This document shows, in pieces, positions 1 to 8,055 of a DNA stretch of 64,000 nt (positions are counted from its first letter, which is position 1; every line of letters begins with the position of its first letter). Below the pieces are notes generated by a model. That model was not told where the DNA came from. It was given only the letters and a program-made list of their open reading frames with translations, and did not search any database. The translations under genes and the position numbers were made by a program. The stretch spans positions 310,001-374,000 of the forward strand of contig CAWGTM010000004.1 in NCBI GenBank assembly GCA_963825445.1, given 5' to 3'. The DNA comes from Actinophytocola sp963825445. GTDB lineage: Bacteria; Actinomycetota; Actinomycetes; Mycobacteriales; Pseudonocardiaceae.

Positions 1-657
1 CAGCTCGGTGCCGTGCCTGTCGAGCAGTTCGGGCAGCCGGTCGGTCCCGGCGACCGTGGCCGCGCGTTCCCACGTGAGGTGGTTGAGCCCGACGTGGTCG
101 AGCGTGACCGCGTCGGGCGCCACGTCGAGCAGCCCGGCCAGCTTCCGCTGCAGTCCTATCGCGACGTTGCACAGTCCGACGGCGCGGTGGCCGTCGTCGA
201 GCAGCGCGCGGGTGACGATGCCGACCGGGTTGGTGAACGCCACGATCCACGCGTCCGGCGCGGCCCGTTCCCTTGCCCGGCGGGCGATGTCGAGCACCAC
301 GGGCACCGTGCGCAGTGCCTTCGCGAGGCCGCCGGCTCCGGTGGTCTCCTGACCGACACAGCCGCACTCCAACGGGAACGTCTCGTCAGTGATGCGGGTC
401 TGCTGCCCGCCCACGCGCAGCTGGATGAGCACCACGTCCGCGCCGTCGAGACCGGCGTCGAGATCGTCGGTCAGGGTCAACCGCGCGGAATGCCCGTAGC
501 GGCCGAGGATCCGCTTGCCGAGCCCGCCGATCACCCCGAGCCGGTCGATGGCCGGATCGATGAGCACCAGTTCGTCGATGGTGGTGTCGAGCCGGGCGAA
601 CCCGTCGATCAGTTCCGGGGTGTAGGTGGACCCGCCCCCGACAACAGCCACTCTCAT
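1..657 (-). CDS. GH4 family 6-phospho-glycosidase (3' part missing)
   Basis: This is the N-terminal ~219 residues of a family 4 glycoside hydrolase, an NAD+- and divalent-metal-dependent enzyme that usually cleaves 6-phospho-beta-glucosides in the cytoplasm. The sequence opens with the Rossmann motif VAVVGGGSTYTPELI. It continues with QLRVGG and ECGCVGQETTGAGG, then GLCNVAIG, where the Cys is the usual metal ligand, and NHLTW with the family His. About 200 C-terminal residues lie beyond the window edge. The ATG overlaps the stop of the upstream permease gene as ATGA, so it is the last visible gene of the sugar-uptake operon. The exact sugar cannot be read. The family call is safe; 6-phospho-beta-glucosidase is the likeliest activity. 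Confidence 0.88.
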   Translation of the reverse strand, partial: MRVAVVGGGSTYTPELIDGFARLDTTIDELVLIDPAIDRLGVIGGLGKRILGRYGHSARLTLTDDLDAGLDGADVVLIQLRVGGQQTRITDETFPLECGCVGQETTGAGGLAKALRTVPVVLDIARRARERAAPDAWIVAFTNPVGIVTRALLDDGHRAVGLCNVAIGLQRKLAGLLDVAPDAVTLDHVGLNHLTWERAATVAGTDRLPELLDRHGTEL

Positions 658-1496
658 CCCTTGACCCCCGTCAACGTCACGCCTTCGATGAATGCCTTCT
701 GGGCGAAGAAGAACACGATGATCACCGGTGCCATCACCAGCAGGGTGGCCGCCATGACGAGGTTCCACTCCACGTGGTGCAGATGCTTGAACTGGGACAA
801 CGCGATGGACAGCGTCCAGCTGGACTGCTCCTCGCTCGTGTAGAGAAGCGGCCCGTAGTAGTCGTTCCACGCGTAGAAGAACTGGAAGATGGCGGTGGCC
901 GCGATGGCCGGGCGGGCCATGGGCACCACCACGCGCAGCAGCACGTTCCACTCCGAACAGCCGTCGATCCGCGCGGCGTCGAGGTACTCGTTCGGGATGG
1001 TCAGCAGGAACTGGCGCAGCAGGAAGATGCCGAACGCGTCACCGAACAACATCGGGATGATCAGCGGCCACAGCGATCCGGTGAGCCCCGCGTTCGCCCA
1101 CATGAGATAGAGCGGCACGGTGACCACCTGCGGTGGCAGCATCATCATGCAGATGATCACCACGAATGTCGCGTTGCTGCCACGCCACCGCAGTTTCGCG
1201 AGCGCGTAGGCCGCCGGGATGCTCGACAGGAGCATGAACCCCGTGGCCAGCAACGCGTAGGTCATGGTGTTGACCAGGTAGTCGAACATCGGCAGCTTCG
1301 TGAAGATGTCCACGAAGTTCTCGGGATGCCAACTGGTGGGCCACAGGTCGCTGGTCAGCGCCTGGCCGCTGGTCATGAACGAGGTCAGCACCACGAACAC
1401 GAACGGCGCGATGAAGATGATGGCCACCGCGATGGCCAGGCTGTTCCGCGCGACCCAGATCAGCCACGACTCCTTGCGCTGTGTTCCTTGTTTCAC
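654..1496 (-). CDS. ABC sugar permease, MalG type
   Basis: This 280-residue inner-membrane component of a CUT1-type carbohydrate importer has about six hydrophobic segments, starting with a strong one at residues 16-38. The cytoplasmic EAA loop, which contacts the ATPase, reads EYLDAARIDGCSEWNVLLRVV around residues 185-205. The C-terminus FIEGVTLTGVKG is typical of MalG-like permeases. It overlaps the MalF-type gene by 4 nt upstream and the GH4 gene by 4 nt downstream. No ATP-binding subunit is present, so a shared MsiK-type ATPase elsewhere probably energises the system. Confidence 0.93.
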   Translation of the reverse strand: MKQGTQRKESWLIWVARNSLAIAVAIIFIAPFVFVVLTSFMTSGQALTSDLWPTSWHPENFVDIFTKLPMFDYLVNTMTYALLATGFMLLSSIPAAYALAKLRWRGSNATFVVIICMMMLPPQVVTVPLYLMWANAGLTGSLWPLIIPMLFGDAFGIFLLRQFLLTIPNEYLDAARIDGCSEWNVLLRVVVPMARPAIAATAIFQFFYAWNDYYGPLLYTSEEQSSWTLSIALSQFKHLHHVEWNLVMAATLLVMAPVIIVFFFAQKAFIEGVTLTGVKG

Positions 1497-2431
1497 CGGT
1501 CACTCCCCACGAAGGACCGGAACCGGCGCAGCAGCACCAGCGTCACGGCGAAGGCGACCACGAACAACACCACGGCGAGCGCGTTGGCGTAACCCATGTC
1601 GTAGTACCGGAAACCGGACACGTACAGGTGCAGGGGGTAGGTCAGCGTCGACTCCTCCGGGTATCCGAACGTGGAGGAGACGCCCCCGCCCGTGGTGGCT
1701 GTTCCACTCGCGACACTCGCCGCGACCGCCGCCTGCGTGAAGTACTGCAGGGTCTGGATCACGCCGGTGACCGCCGCGAACAGCAGGACCGGTGACAGGA
1801 ACGGCAGCGTGACGTGACGGAACCGTTGCGTCCGGCCGGCTCCGTCGATCTCCGCCGCCTCGTACAGTTGTTTCGGCACGTCGAGCAGTGCGGCCAGGAA
1901 GATCACCATGAGGTCGCCGACCGCCCAGGTGCCCAGCAGCACGAGCGACGGCTTCGACCAGTCCGGCGAGTCGAACCACAGTGGACCGTCGATGCCGAAC
2001 CACTCGAGGAACCCGTTCACCGGCCCGGTCGCCGGGTTGAACAGGAACACGAACGCGATGGTCGCGGCCACCGGCGGCGCGAGGGCGGGCAGGTAGAAGA
2101 TCGTGCGGAAGAACCCGCCCCCGCGCCGGATCGACGTCAACAGCATGGCCGTGCCGAGCGCGGCGAGCATTCTGGCCGGCACCAGCACCGCCACCAGCCA
2201 GAGCGTGTTGAGCCCGGACTTGACGGCCAGCGGGTCGTGTGCGAACAGGTAGACGTAGTTGCGCCAACCCACCCACTCCGGACTGGTCAACAGGTCGAAC
2301 CTGGTGAAGGAGAAGTAGATGGCCGACAGCAGGGGATAGAGGAAGAAGACACTGATGCCGATCAGCGCCGGCGCCATGAAGCTCAGCACTGTCAGCCGGT
2401 GCCGCCAGCGCCGATGGGCAAGAGTGGTCAT
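1493..2431 (-). CDS. ABC sugar permease, MalF type
   Basis: This 312-residue partner permease of the sugar importer has a first membrane segment at about residues 15-37 (FMAPALIGISVFFLYPLLSAIY) and a periplasmic stretch containing SFTRFDLLTSPEWVGW, as in MalF-like proteins. The EAA loop LYEAAEIDGAGRTQRFRHVTL lies near residues 195-215. The reading frame is uninterrupted. The gene starts only 4 nt after the binding-protein stop and overlaps the MalG-type gene, so the three import genes are transcribed together under the ROK repressor upstream. Confidence 0.93.
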   Translation of the reverse strand: MTTLAHRRWRHRLTVLSFMAPALIGISVFFLYPLLSAIYFSFTRFDLLTSPEWVGWRNYVYLFAHDPLAVKSGLNTLWLVAVLVPARMLAALGTAMLLTSIRRGGGFFRTIFYLPALAPPVAATIAFVFLFNPATGPVNGFLEWFGIDGPLWFDSPDWSKPSLVLLGTWAVGDLMVIFLAALLDVPKQLYEAAEIDGAGRTQRFRHVTLPFLSPVLLFAAVTGVIQTLQYFTQAAVAASVASGTATTGGGVSSTFGYPEESTLTYPLHLYVSGFRYYDMGYANALAVVLFVVAFAVTLVLLRRFRSFVGSDR

Positions 2432-2435
2432 CGAG

Positions 2436-3755
2436 CTAACGGCCCAGCTCGAGCGCCTGGTTGATGCGCTGGTCCAGTTCGGACAGTCCGCCGGGCAGGT
2501 CGGTGGTCGTGCCGGCCAGGTAGCCGTCCACGAACTCCTGGGTCAGCTCCACGTACTTGGGGCCGGACGCGTTCGGTGGCGTGGTGGCCGTGTGCTCGTG
2601 GCTGAAGATGTCCAGGAACGTCTGGAACTCCGCGTCGGCCTCCAGGTCGGGCGAGGCCAGTGCGTCCTTTGTGGTCGGCACGTTCTTGATGGCGTTGGAC
2701 AGCTTGACGATCGCGTCGGTGTTCGTGGTCAGGTACTCGATCAGCGCCCAGGACGCCTCGGGGTTGTCCGAGTTCGCGGAGATGCCCGCGATGTTGCCGG
2801 TCACGTAACCGGCGCCGTATCGGTCCGGCACCGCGTCCGGAACCGGCACGGGCGCGGTGCCGAAGTCGAGGTCGGGCACCTGGTCGCGCAGGAACGCCAG
2901 GCGGTACTCGCCGTCCACCGCCATGGCGATCTTGCCGAGGTGGAAGGCGTTGTCCGCGCTCCACTCGTCACCGAGACCGGCCGTGAACTTCTGCAGGTTC
3001 TCGTAGCCGTACCAGTCGACGAGTTCCTTGTGCCAGGCCATCATGGTCGGCCAGTCCGCGTCGGTGCCGATGGCCGACTTCTCGTCGTCGGTCAGCCACT
3101 GGAGATCCCACGACGGTGCGATGTGTGAGGGGGTGTGCTCGTAGAAGTTCAGCAGTGGCACGAAACCCGCGACCTCGATGGTGCCGTCGGGCGCCCGCTT
3201 GGTCAGCGCCTTGGCCATGGTCATCAGCTCGGTCATGTTCTTCGGCGGCGCGGTGAAGCCGGCCTGCGCGAGCATGGTCTTGTTGAAGTACAGGCCGTAC
3301 GCGTCGGCCAGGAACGGCATGGCGCAACGCTTGTCCTGGTACCGGGTGTACGACCGGACTGTCTCCGAGTACTGCTCGAGGTCCACGCCGTCGCGCTCGA
3401 TGTAGGGCGTGAGGTCGCGCCAGGCGTTGCTGGAGCAGAACTTGCCGACGATGTCGGTCGAGTAGGACAGGCCGACGTCCGGGCCCTTGCCGCTGGAGAT
3501 CGCCTGGAGCATCTTCGCGTCGTCCTGGCCGGCCGTGATGTTCACGTCGATGTCCGGGTGCTCGGCCTCGAAGTCCTTGATGGCCGCCTCGATGGCCGCC
3601 GCCTCGCGGTCGGTGAAGAAGTGCCAGAAGTCGACGGTGCCGGTCGCCTCCTGACCGGCGGGCGCGATGCCGCCGGGGTCGTCCTCGGACGAGCCGGGGG
3701 TACATGCGCCCAGTAGTAGCAACGAAGCGGCGGCGATCAGGACGGGACGTTTCAT
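2436..3755 (-). CDS. ABC sugar-binding lipoprotein
   Basis: This 439-residue extracytoplasmic solute-binding protein is family 1, CUT1-like. The signal peptide MKRPVLIAAASLLLLGAC ends in a lipobox, with Cys18 as the lipidation site, followed by a short polar tether. The mature part begins with GTVDFWHFFTDREAAAIEAAI, the usual first beta-alpha unit, and has KMLQAISSGKGPDVGLSYS and YGLYFNKTMLAQAGF, both typical of maltose- and cellobiose-type binding proteins. It is the first structural gene after the ROK regulator, separated by 17 nt. The ligand is not readable. The downstream GH4 enzyme suggests a beta-glucoside or other disaccharide. Confidence 0.92.
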   Translation of the reverse strand: MKRPVLIAAASLLLLGACTPGSSEDDPGGIAPAGQEATGTVDFWHFFTDREAAAIEAAIKDFEAEHPDIDVNITAGQDDAKMLQAISSGKGPDVGLSYSTDIVGKFCSSNAWRDLTPYIERDGVDLEQYSETVRSYTRYQDKRCAMPFLADAYGLYFNKTMLAQAGFTAPPKNMTELMTMAKALTKRAPDGTIEVAGFVPLLNFYEHTPSHIAPSWDLQWLTDDEKSAIGTDADWPTMMAWHKELVDWYGYENLQKFTAGLGDEWSADNAFHLGKIAMAVDGEYRLAFLRDQVPDLDFGTAPVPVPDAVPDRYGAGYVTGNIAGISANSDNPEASWALIEYLTTNTDAIVKLSNAIKNVPTTKDALASPDLEADAEFQTFLDIFSHEHTATTPPNASGPKYVELTQEFVDGYLAGTTTDLPGGLSELDQRINQALELGR

Positions 3756-3772
3756 GGGGGGACCTCCTGTGA

Positions 3773-4933
3773 CTAACGGCGGTCGAGCAGCGCCGTGCGA
3801 ACCGCGGTGAGCGTGGTGTCGAGGCTGCCGAGCAGCACGGCGTCCTCCGTGAGTCCGGTCGAGGCGACCGAGGTCTCCAGGACCGACAGGTCGCGCAGGG
3901 CCGAGCCGACCGCCTCGTGCAGAGCGGTGCCACCCGCCTGACCGACTTCGCCGGCCAGCACGACCAGCGACGGATCGAGCACCGCGACGACCGCAGCCAG
4001 CCCGATGGCGATGCGCACGGCCAACTCCTGGAGGAACGCGTCCGCGCCCGCCTTCGCGGCGGCAGCCACCGCCGCGTGTCCGCTGGTGGCCTTGATTCCG
4101 TGGCTGGCAGCGAGGTCGCGGATGGCCGGACCACCCACCAGGTCCTGGAAGTCGGGGTTCTGCTGGCCGGCCACCGGCAGCCCGACCGGCATGTAGCCGA
4201 TCTCGCCGGCACCACCGCGGGCGCCACGTAGCAGCGTGCCGTCGAGGTCGATGGCCAGACCGAGGCCCTCCTCACCCAGCCACAGCAGGGCGAAGCTCTC
4301 GGCGTCGGCCGCGATCCCGCGCGAGCGCTCGGCGACGGCCGCCAGGTTCACGTCGTTGTCCGCGTGCACCTCGGTGCGCAGCCGCGCACGGATCTCGGCG
4401 ACCAGACCCGGCCGGGACCAGCCGGGCACGTCGACGTACCGGATGGCGCCGTCCCGCTCGTGGTAGGAACCGGGCACGCCCAGCTGCACGTGATCCAGGC
4501 GCCGCAACGCGATCCGGGCCTGGCGGCAGGTGGCGGCCACCGCGTCACCGACGGCCGTGACCGGGTCGGTGCGCTCGAAGTCGACGGGTGTCTCGGCGCG
4601 GGCGCGCACCTCGCCCGCCAGGTCGCAGACGGCCGTGACGAGCGTGGAGTCCTGTGCCCGCAGGGAAACGGCCGCACCGTAGGCGGCGTCCGGGTTCACC
4701 GTGTAGATCTCGGCGTTGGGGCCGGGACCGCCGCTCGTGTGCCCGGCGACCTTCGCGAGCCCCGCGTCCTGGAGTCTGCGCATGACGTCGGAGATGGTGG
4801 GCTTGGCCAGCCCGGTCAGCGAGCGCAGGTCACCGCGGGTCAGCGGGCCGCTCTCCAGGAGGTGGCGCAGTGCCACCGACTCGTTGATCTCACGAAGCAG
4901 CCGGGACGACCCGGCCTGTTGGTTCACCGTCAC
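3773..4933 (-). CDS. ROK family transcriptional repressor
   Basis: This 386-residue regulator has an N-terminal winged helix (residues ~15-70; LTRGDLRSLTGLAKPTISDVMRRL is the helix-turn-helix) followed by a ROK sugar-kinase fold with LGVPGSY, a DNDVN motif and GARGGAGEIGYMP. The ROK zinc cluster CxCGxxGC is not seen in the expected place; the segment after GEIGYMPVG reads PVAGQQNPDFQDLVG. Ligand or zinc handling may therefore differ from NagC. The start is a GTG; an ATG 7 nt upstream is out of frame. The gene heads the ABC-GH4 operon, and a 25-bp dyad lies 12 nt before the start, suggesting autorepression with sugar-induced release. Confidence 0.9.
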   Translation of the reverse strand: MTVNQQAGSSRLLREINESVALRHLLESGPLTRGDLRSLTGLAKPTISDVMRRLQDAGLAKVAGHTSGGPGPNAEIYTVNPDAAYGAAVSLRAQDSTLVTAVCDLAGEVRARAETPVDFERTDPVTAVGDAVAATCRQARIALRRLDHVQLGVPGSYHERDGAIRYVDVPGWSRPGLVAEIRARLRTEVHADNDVNLAAVAERSRGIAADAESFALLWLGEEGLGLAIDLDGTLLRGARGGAGEIGYMPVGLPVAGQQNPDFQDLVGGPAIRDLAASHGIKATSGHAAVAAAAKAGADAFLQELAVRIAIGLAAVVAVLDPSLVVLAGEVGQAGGTALHEAVGSALRDLSVLETSVASTGLTEDAVLLGSLDTTLTAVRTALLDRR

Positions 4934-4944
4934 GCGACATCCTC

Positions 4945-4969
4945 ATAGTTAGGCAGGCTGTCTAACTAT
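4945..4969. promoter_or_regulatory. 25-bp ROK operator candidate
   Basis: The sequence is an almost perfect palindrome: arms ATAGTTAG and CTAACTAT surround a 9-nt core GCAGGCTGT in which CAG and CTG also pair. It lies immediately upstream of the ROK gene, where a promoter is expected, and is locally AT-rich in GC-rich DNA. Regulation of this operon by the adjacent ROK protein is inferred. Confidence 0.7.
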
Positions 4970-5018
4970 TCGGACAGTAAGGCTCACCAGGGCCGGCGTC
5001 AAGAAGGTCGCTGATCAC

Positions 5019-5065
5019 GATCGGGCGCCGGCACGGATGCAGGGTGTCCGTGCCGGCGCCCGATC
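5019..5065 (-). terminator. Strong hairpin terminator after GH16 gene
   Basis: A perfect 19-bp stem (GATCGGGCGCCGGCACGGA and its complement at 5047-5065) closes a 9-nt loop. It lies 44 nt beyond the GH16 stop and before the ROK gene promoter. There is no T-tract, as is common for actinobacterial terminators. It separates the two transcription units. Confidence 0.8.
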
Positions 5066-5108
5066 TTCGGGGGTGAGCTTTCAGATGCTCACGTCTACAT
5101 ACAGGCGA

Positions 5109-5942
5109 TCAGTTGCTGGCCCTCACGTAGTCCACGATCAACGTGTTCGGGAACGGCGTGCTGCCGTCCGGGTCGCCCGGCCAGTAGCCGCCGACCGCCA
5201 GGTTGAGGATCAGGAAGTGCGGGTGGTCGAACACCCACCGGTTGCCGTTCAGGTCGGCGGGAGTCCTTGTCTGGTAGACGTTTCCGTCGACCGACCACAC
5301 GATCTGGTTCGGCGACCAGTCGACCGCGAAGGTGTGGAAGTCGTCGAAGAAGCTGCCGCCGATGTCGTAGCCGGCGCCGATGCCGCCCGCGCCGGAGTAG
5401 CCGGGACCGTGGATGGTGCCGTGCACGGTGGACGGCTCGCGGCCGATGTTCTCCATGATGTCGATCTCGCCGCAGTTGGGCCAACCGACGCTGCCGATGT
5501 CGTCGCCGAGCATCCAGAACGCCGGCCAGATGCCCTGGCCGCGCGACATCTTCAGGCGCACCTCGAAGTGGCCGTATGTCTGGGTGAACTTGCCGGCCGT
5601 GTTCAGCCGTGCGGACGTGTACTCGCACGTGCCGTACCAGCACTGGTAGTTGTTCGGATTCTCCCGCCGCGCGGTGATCACCAGGTTGCCCTGGCCGTCG
5701 TGGACCGCGTTGCTGGTGGAGTTCGTGTAGTACTGCCGCTCGTGGTTGCTGACGTTGTCGCCGGTCTCCATGACCCACTTCGACCCGTCGACCGGCGTGC
5801 CGGCCGGGAGGTCGAACTCGTCGGCGAAGGTGATGGCGGCTGGTTCGGCTTGGCCGGTGGCTGGGAGGCCGGTCAGCATGGTCGCGGCGAGAATGCCGAC
5901 GACAGCAGCTATGGACCCACGCACCCCGATGCGTGTGGACAT
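5109..5942 (-). CDS. Secreted GH16 endo-beta-1,3-glucanase
   Basis: This ~277-residue secreted glycosidase has an N-terminal hydrophobic signal (IAAVVGILAATMLTGLPATGQA), after which the mature GH16 jelly-roll domain starts near ITFADEFDLPAG. The catalytic signature EIDIMENIG (nucleophile Glu, assisting Asp, acid/base Glu) is intact, and GIWPAFWMLG and HTFAVDWSPNQIVWSVDG are family landmarks of laminarinase-type enzymes. No carbohydrate-binding module follows. A start at 5951 is also possible. The transcript ends at the 19-bp hairpin downstream. A DasR-type box and a second dyad lie upstream. Likely role: hydrolysis of fungal or plant beta-1,3-glucans. Confidence 0.92.
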   Translation of the reverse strand: MSTRIGVRGSIAAVVGILAATMLTGLPATGQAEPAAITFADEFDLPAGTPVDGSKWVMETGDNVSNHERQYYTNSTSNAVHDGQGNLVITARRENPNNYQCWYGTCEYTSARLNTAGKFTQTYGHFEVRLKMSRGQGIWPAFWMLGDDIGSVGWPNCGEIDIMENIGREPSTVHGTIHGPGYSGAGGIGAGYDIGGSFFDDFHTFAVDWSPNQIVWSVDGNVYQTRTPADLNGNRWVFDHPHFLILNLAVGGYWPGDPDGSTPFPNTLIVDYVRASN

Positions 5943-5990
5943 CGTTGTCACACTCCATTTGTTCAGTCGGTTTAGTTCGACCAGTGAACA

Positions 5991-6011
5991 TTTGTTGCGC
6001 GCGCCAACAAA
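5991..6011. promoter_or_regulatory. Inverted repeat upstream of GH16 gene
   Basis: Perfect 7-bp arms TTTGTTG and CAACAAA flank the 7-nt core CGCGCGC. The dyad lies about 50-70 nt before the GH16 start, in its promoter region, and resembles the size and symmetry of LacI/ROK-type operators. The binding protein is unknown. Confidence 0.5.
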
Positions 6012-6015
6012 GTAT

Positions 6016-6031
6016 GCAGGTCTAGACCAGA
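6016..6031. promoter_or_regulatory. DasR-responsive-element-like site
   Basis: GCAGGTCTAGACCAGA contains the 10-bp perfect palindrome GGTCTAGACC and matches 13 of 16 positions of the published Streptomyces dre consensus ACTGGTCTAGACCAGT. It lies about 75 nt upstream of the GH16 gene. This suggests control by the GlcNAc-6-P-responsive GntR regulator DasR; no dasR gene is in the window. Confidence 0.6.
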
Positions 6032-6042
6032 CGGAGCAAGAG

Positions 6043-6516
6043 TTACGAGATGATGTCCTCGACGGCCGCGCAGGCGTCGCGCACGGGGTCCTGCTCGTTC
6101 ACGTGTGCCGCGAGCTTGCTGAGCAACGCCTTCAACGTCTCGCGTTCGTCGGCCGGTAAGCCGGCGAGGACGTGGGTCTCGACGAGCCCGAGCCGGTGGT
6201 CGAGTTGCGTGAGCCGCGTGCGGCCGGTGTCGGTGGCGACGATCTGACGAGTGCGCCGGTCGGCCGGATCCTGCTTGCGTACCACCAGCTCCGCGCGCTC
6301 GAGGTCGTCGAGCAGATAGGTCATGACCGTGCGGTCGATGCCCAGTTGCTGACACAGGGCGGACTGGCTGGCCGGCTCGTCGCGGGCGGCGGCCGTGAGG
6401 ATCTGGTAGCCGCGGTGGCTGCCCGGCAGCTCGCCGAGCACGGCGGTCGTCGACTTGACGTACGCGCGGAACACCACGCCGAGGGTCCAGCCGAGGTCGT
6501 CGTCGAGAGCGGTCAC
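6043..6516 (-). CDS. MarR family regulator
   Basis: This is a ~157-residue winged-helix regulator. The recognition region is SQSALCQQLGIDRTVMTYLLDDLERAELVVRK, followed by the wing DPADRRTRQIVATDTG with the conserved DxR of MarR proteins. The GTG start at 6516 is chosen because the protein then begins with the usual helix (DDDLGWTLGVVFRAYV). The frame stays open further upstream but without MarR character. It faces the oxidoreductase gene across about 60 bp containing two identical-symmetry boxes, the arrangement expected of a local repressor responding to a small phenolic or redox-active ligand. Confidence 0.85.
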   Translation of the reverse strand: MTALDDDLGWTLGVVFRAYVKSTTAVLGELPGSHRGYQILTAAARDEPASQSALCQQLGIDRTVMTYLLDDLERAELVVRKQDPADRRTRQIVATDTGRTRLTQLDHRLGLVETHVLAGLPADERETLKALLSKLAAHVNEQDPVRDACAAVEDIIS

Positions 6517-6539
6517 CCGTCCAGCATAGCGCTGGTCGG

Positions 6540-6566
6540 CAGAACGTCTGTCGAACAGAACATCTG
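6540..6566. promoter_or_regulatory. Two tandem MarR-type operator boxes
   Basis: CAGAACGTCTG (6540-6550) and CAGAACATCTG (6556-6566) are two copies of CAGA-N3-TCTG, each a dyad, starting 16 bp apart. They lie between the divergent MarR and oxidoreductase genes, the second ending 13 nt before the oxidoreductase ATG. Binding by the MarR protein is inferred from position. Confidence 0.65.
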
Positions 6567-6579
6567 GCATACTGACGAT

Positions 6580-8044
6580 ATGCCTGACTATGGACACGAC
6601 CTCGAGTTCGGTGTGTTCCTCCCGCCCGACGCCGATCGGGCCGGCGAGACGCTGATGCACGCCCGCACGGCCGACGAACTCGGCCTCGACCTGGTCAGCG
6701 TCCAGGACCACCCGTACAACTCGACCCACCTCGACACCTGGACGCTGCTCTCGGTCATCGCCGCGAGCACTCGCTCGGTCCGGGTGTTCCCCAACGTCGC
6801 GAACCTGCCGCTGCGTCCGCCGGCCGTGCTGGCCCGCAGCGCCGCGAGCCTCGACGTGCTGAGTGGCGGCCGCGTCGAGCTGGGCATCGGTGCCGGCGCG
6901 TTCTGGGACGCGATCGCCGCCATGGACGGCCCGCGTCGCACCACGGGTGAGTCGGTCGAGGCGCTGGCCGAGGCCATCGGCGTGATTCGCGCGCTGTGGA
7001 CGCCTGGTCGCTCGGCCCGCCTGCCCGGCGAGCACTACCGGCTCGACGGCGCCCGCCCCGGCCCGTTTCCCACGCACCCCATCGGGATCTGGGTCGGCGC
7101 CTACGGCCCCCGGATGCTGCGGCTCACCGGCCGGCTGGCCGACGGGTGGCTGCCGAGCGCGCCGTATGCGCGGCCCGGAGAAGCTGCCGGAGATGAACGC
7201 GACCATCGACGCGGCGGCCGAGGCAGCCGGCCGCGCACCGGCCGACATCCGTCGCCTCTACAACCTGGCCGGCTCGTTCACGGGCAACGGCAACGAGTTC
7301 CTGCGCGGACCGGCCAAGGTCTGGGTCGAGCAGCTGGCCGAGCTGGCGCTGACCGAGGGGATGAGCGGGTTCGTGCTGATGGTCGACGACTCGTCCGACC
7401 TGCGGCGGTTCGCCGAGGAGGTGGCTCCCGGCGTGCGTGAGCTGGTGGCGCGGGAGCGGTCGCTGTGGGGAGACGCTCCGGTCCCGGTGCGCCCCAGTGT
7501 GTGGGACGAGTCGGAGCGGCCGACCGGACCGGGCGCCGACACGAACGCACCCGTCCACGCCAGCGGGAAGGCCAGCGGACGGCAACTTGTGGCCGTCCAC
7601 GACCACCTGCGTGAGGAGCTGGAGCGGGTGCGCGAGCTGGTCTCCCAGGTCCGCGCGGGCTCGCTCGACGTGGCCGCCGCCCGGTCGGAGATCAACACGA
7701 TGACCATGCGCCAGAACAACTGGACGCTCGGCGCGTACTGCGAGAGCTACTGCCGGGTGGTCACCATGCACCACACCCTCGAGGACCGGGCGTTCTTCCC
7801 GCAGCTCAGGGAGTTGGAGCCGCGCCTGGGCCCCGTGCTCGACCGGCTCTCCGTGGAACACCACCTGATCCACGACGTGCTGGAGCGGGTGGACGCGGCG
7901 CTCGTCGATCTGGTCCGCGACCCCGACGGCATCCACGCCCTGGGTGAGGCGGTCGATCGGCTCTCCGAAACCCTGCTGTCCCACCTGGCCTACGAGGAGC
8001 GCGAACTCATCCCGGCAATGGCAAGCCTGCCTATACGACACTGA
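6580..8044 (+). CDS. LLM flavin/F420 oxidoreductase fused to hemerythrin HHE domain (frameshift)
   Basis: The N-terminal ~200 residues form a luciferase-like monooxygenase domain (LEFGVFLPPDADRAGE, SGGRVELGIGAGAFWDAI, HPIGIWVGAYGPRMLRL). Near 7165-7180 the frame must move to continue into PEKLPEMNATIDAAAEAAGR, the normal continuation of the same fold. After a Pro/Thr-rich joint at about 7500-7570, a helical region with HDHLREELERV, MHHTLEDRAFFPQL, EHHLIHDVL and YEERELIPAM has the His/Glu spacing of a diiron hemerythrin HHE domain. A single indel in a CG-rich run explains the shift, so it is probably a sequence error. The predicted full protein is ~487 residues. Substrate unknown; it is probably under the MarR gene opposite. 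Confidence 0.82.
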
Positions 8045-8055
8045 TTCCGGATGCG

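Noticed and set aside
13..843. Long plus-strand open frame opposite the GH4 and permease genes, and similar long antisense frames across the window
   Set aside because: These arise from GC-rich third positions of the real genes; they are Arg/Pro/Gly-rich without domains or ribosome binding sites.
3773..4933. Glucokinase rather than regulator for the first ROK protein
   Set aside because: A clear N-terminal winged helix and an adjacent operator favour a repressor.
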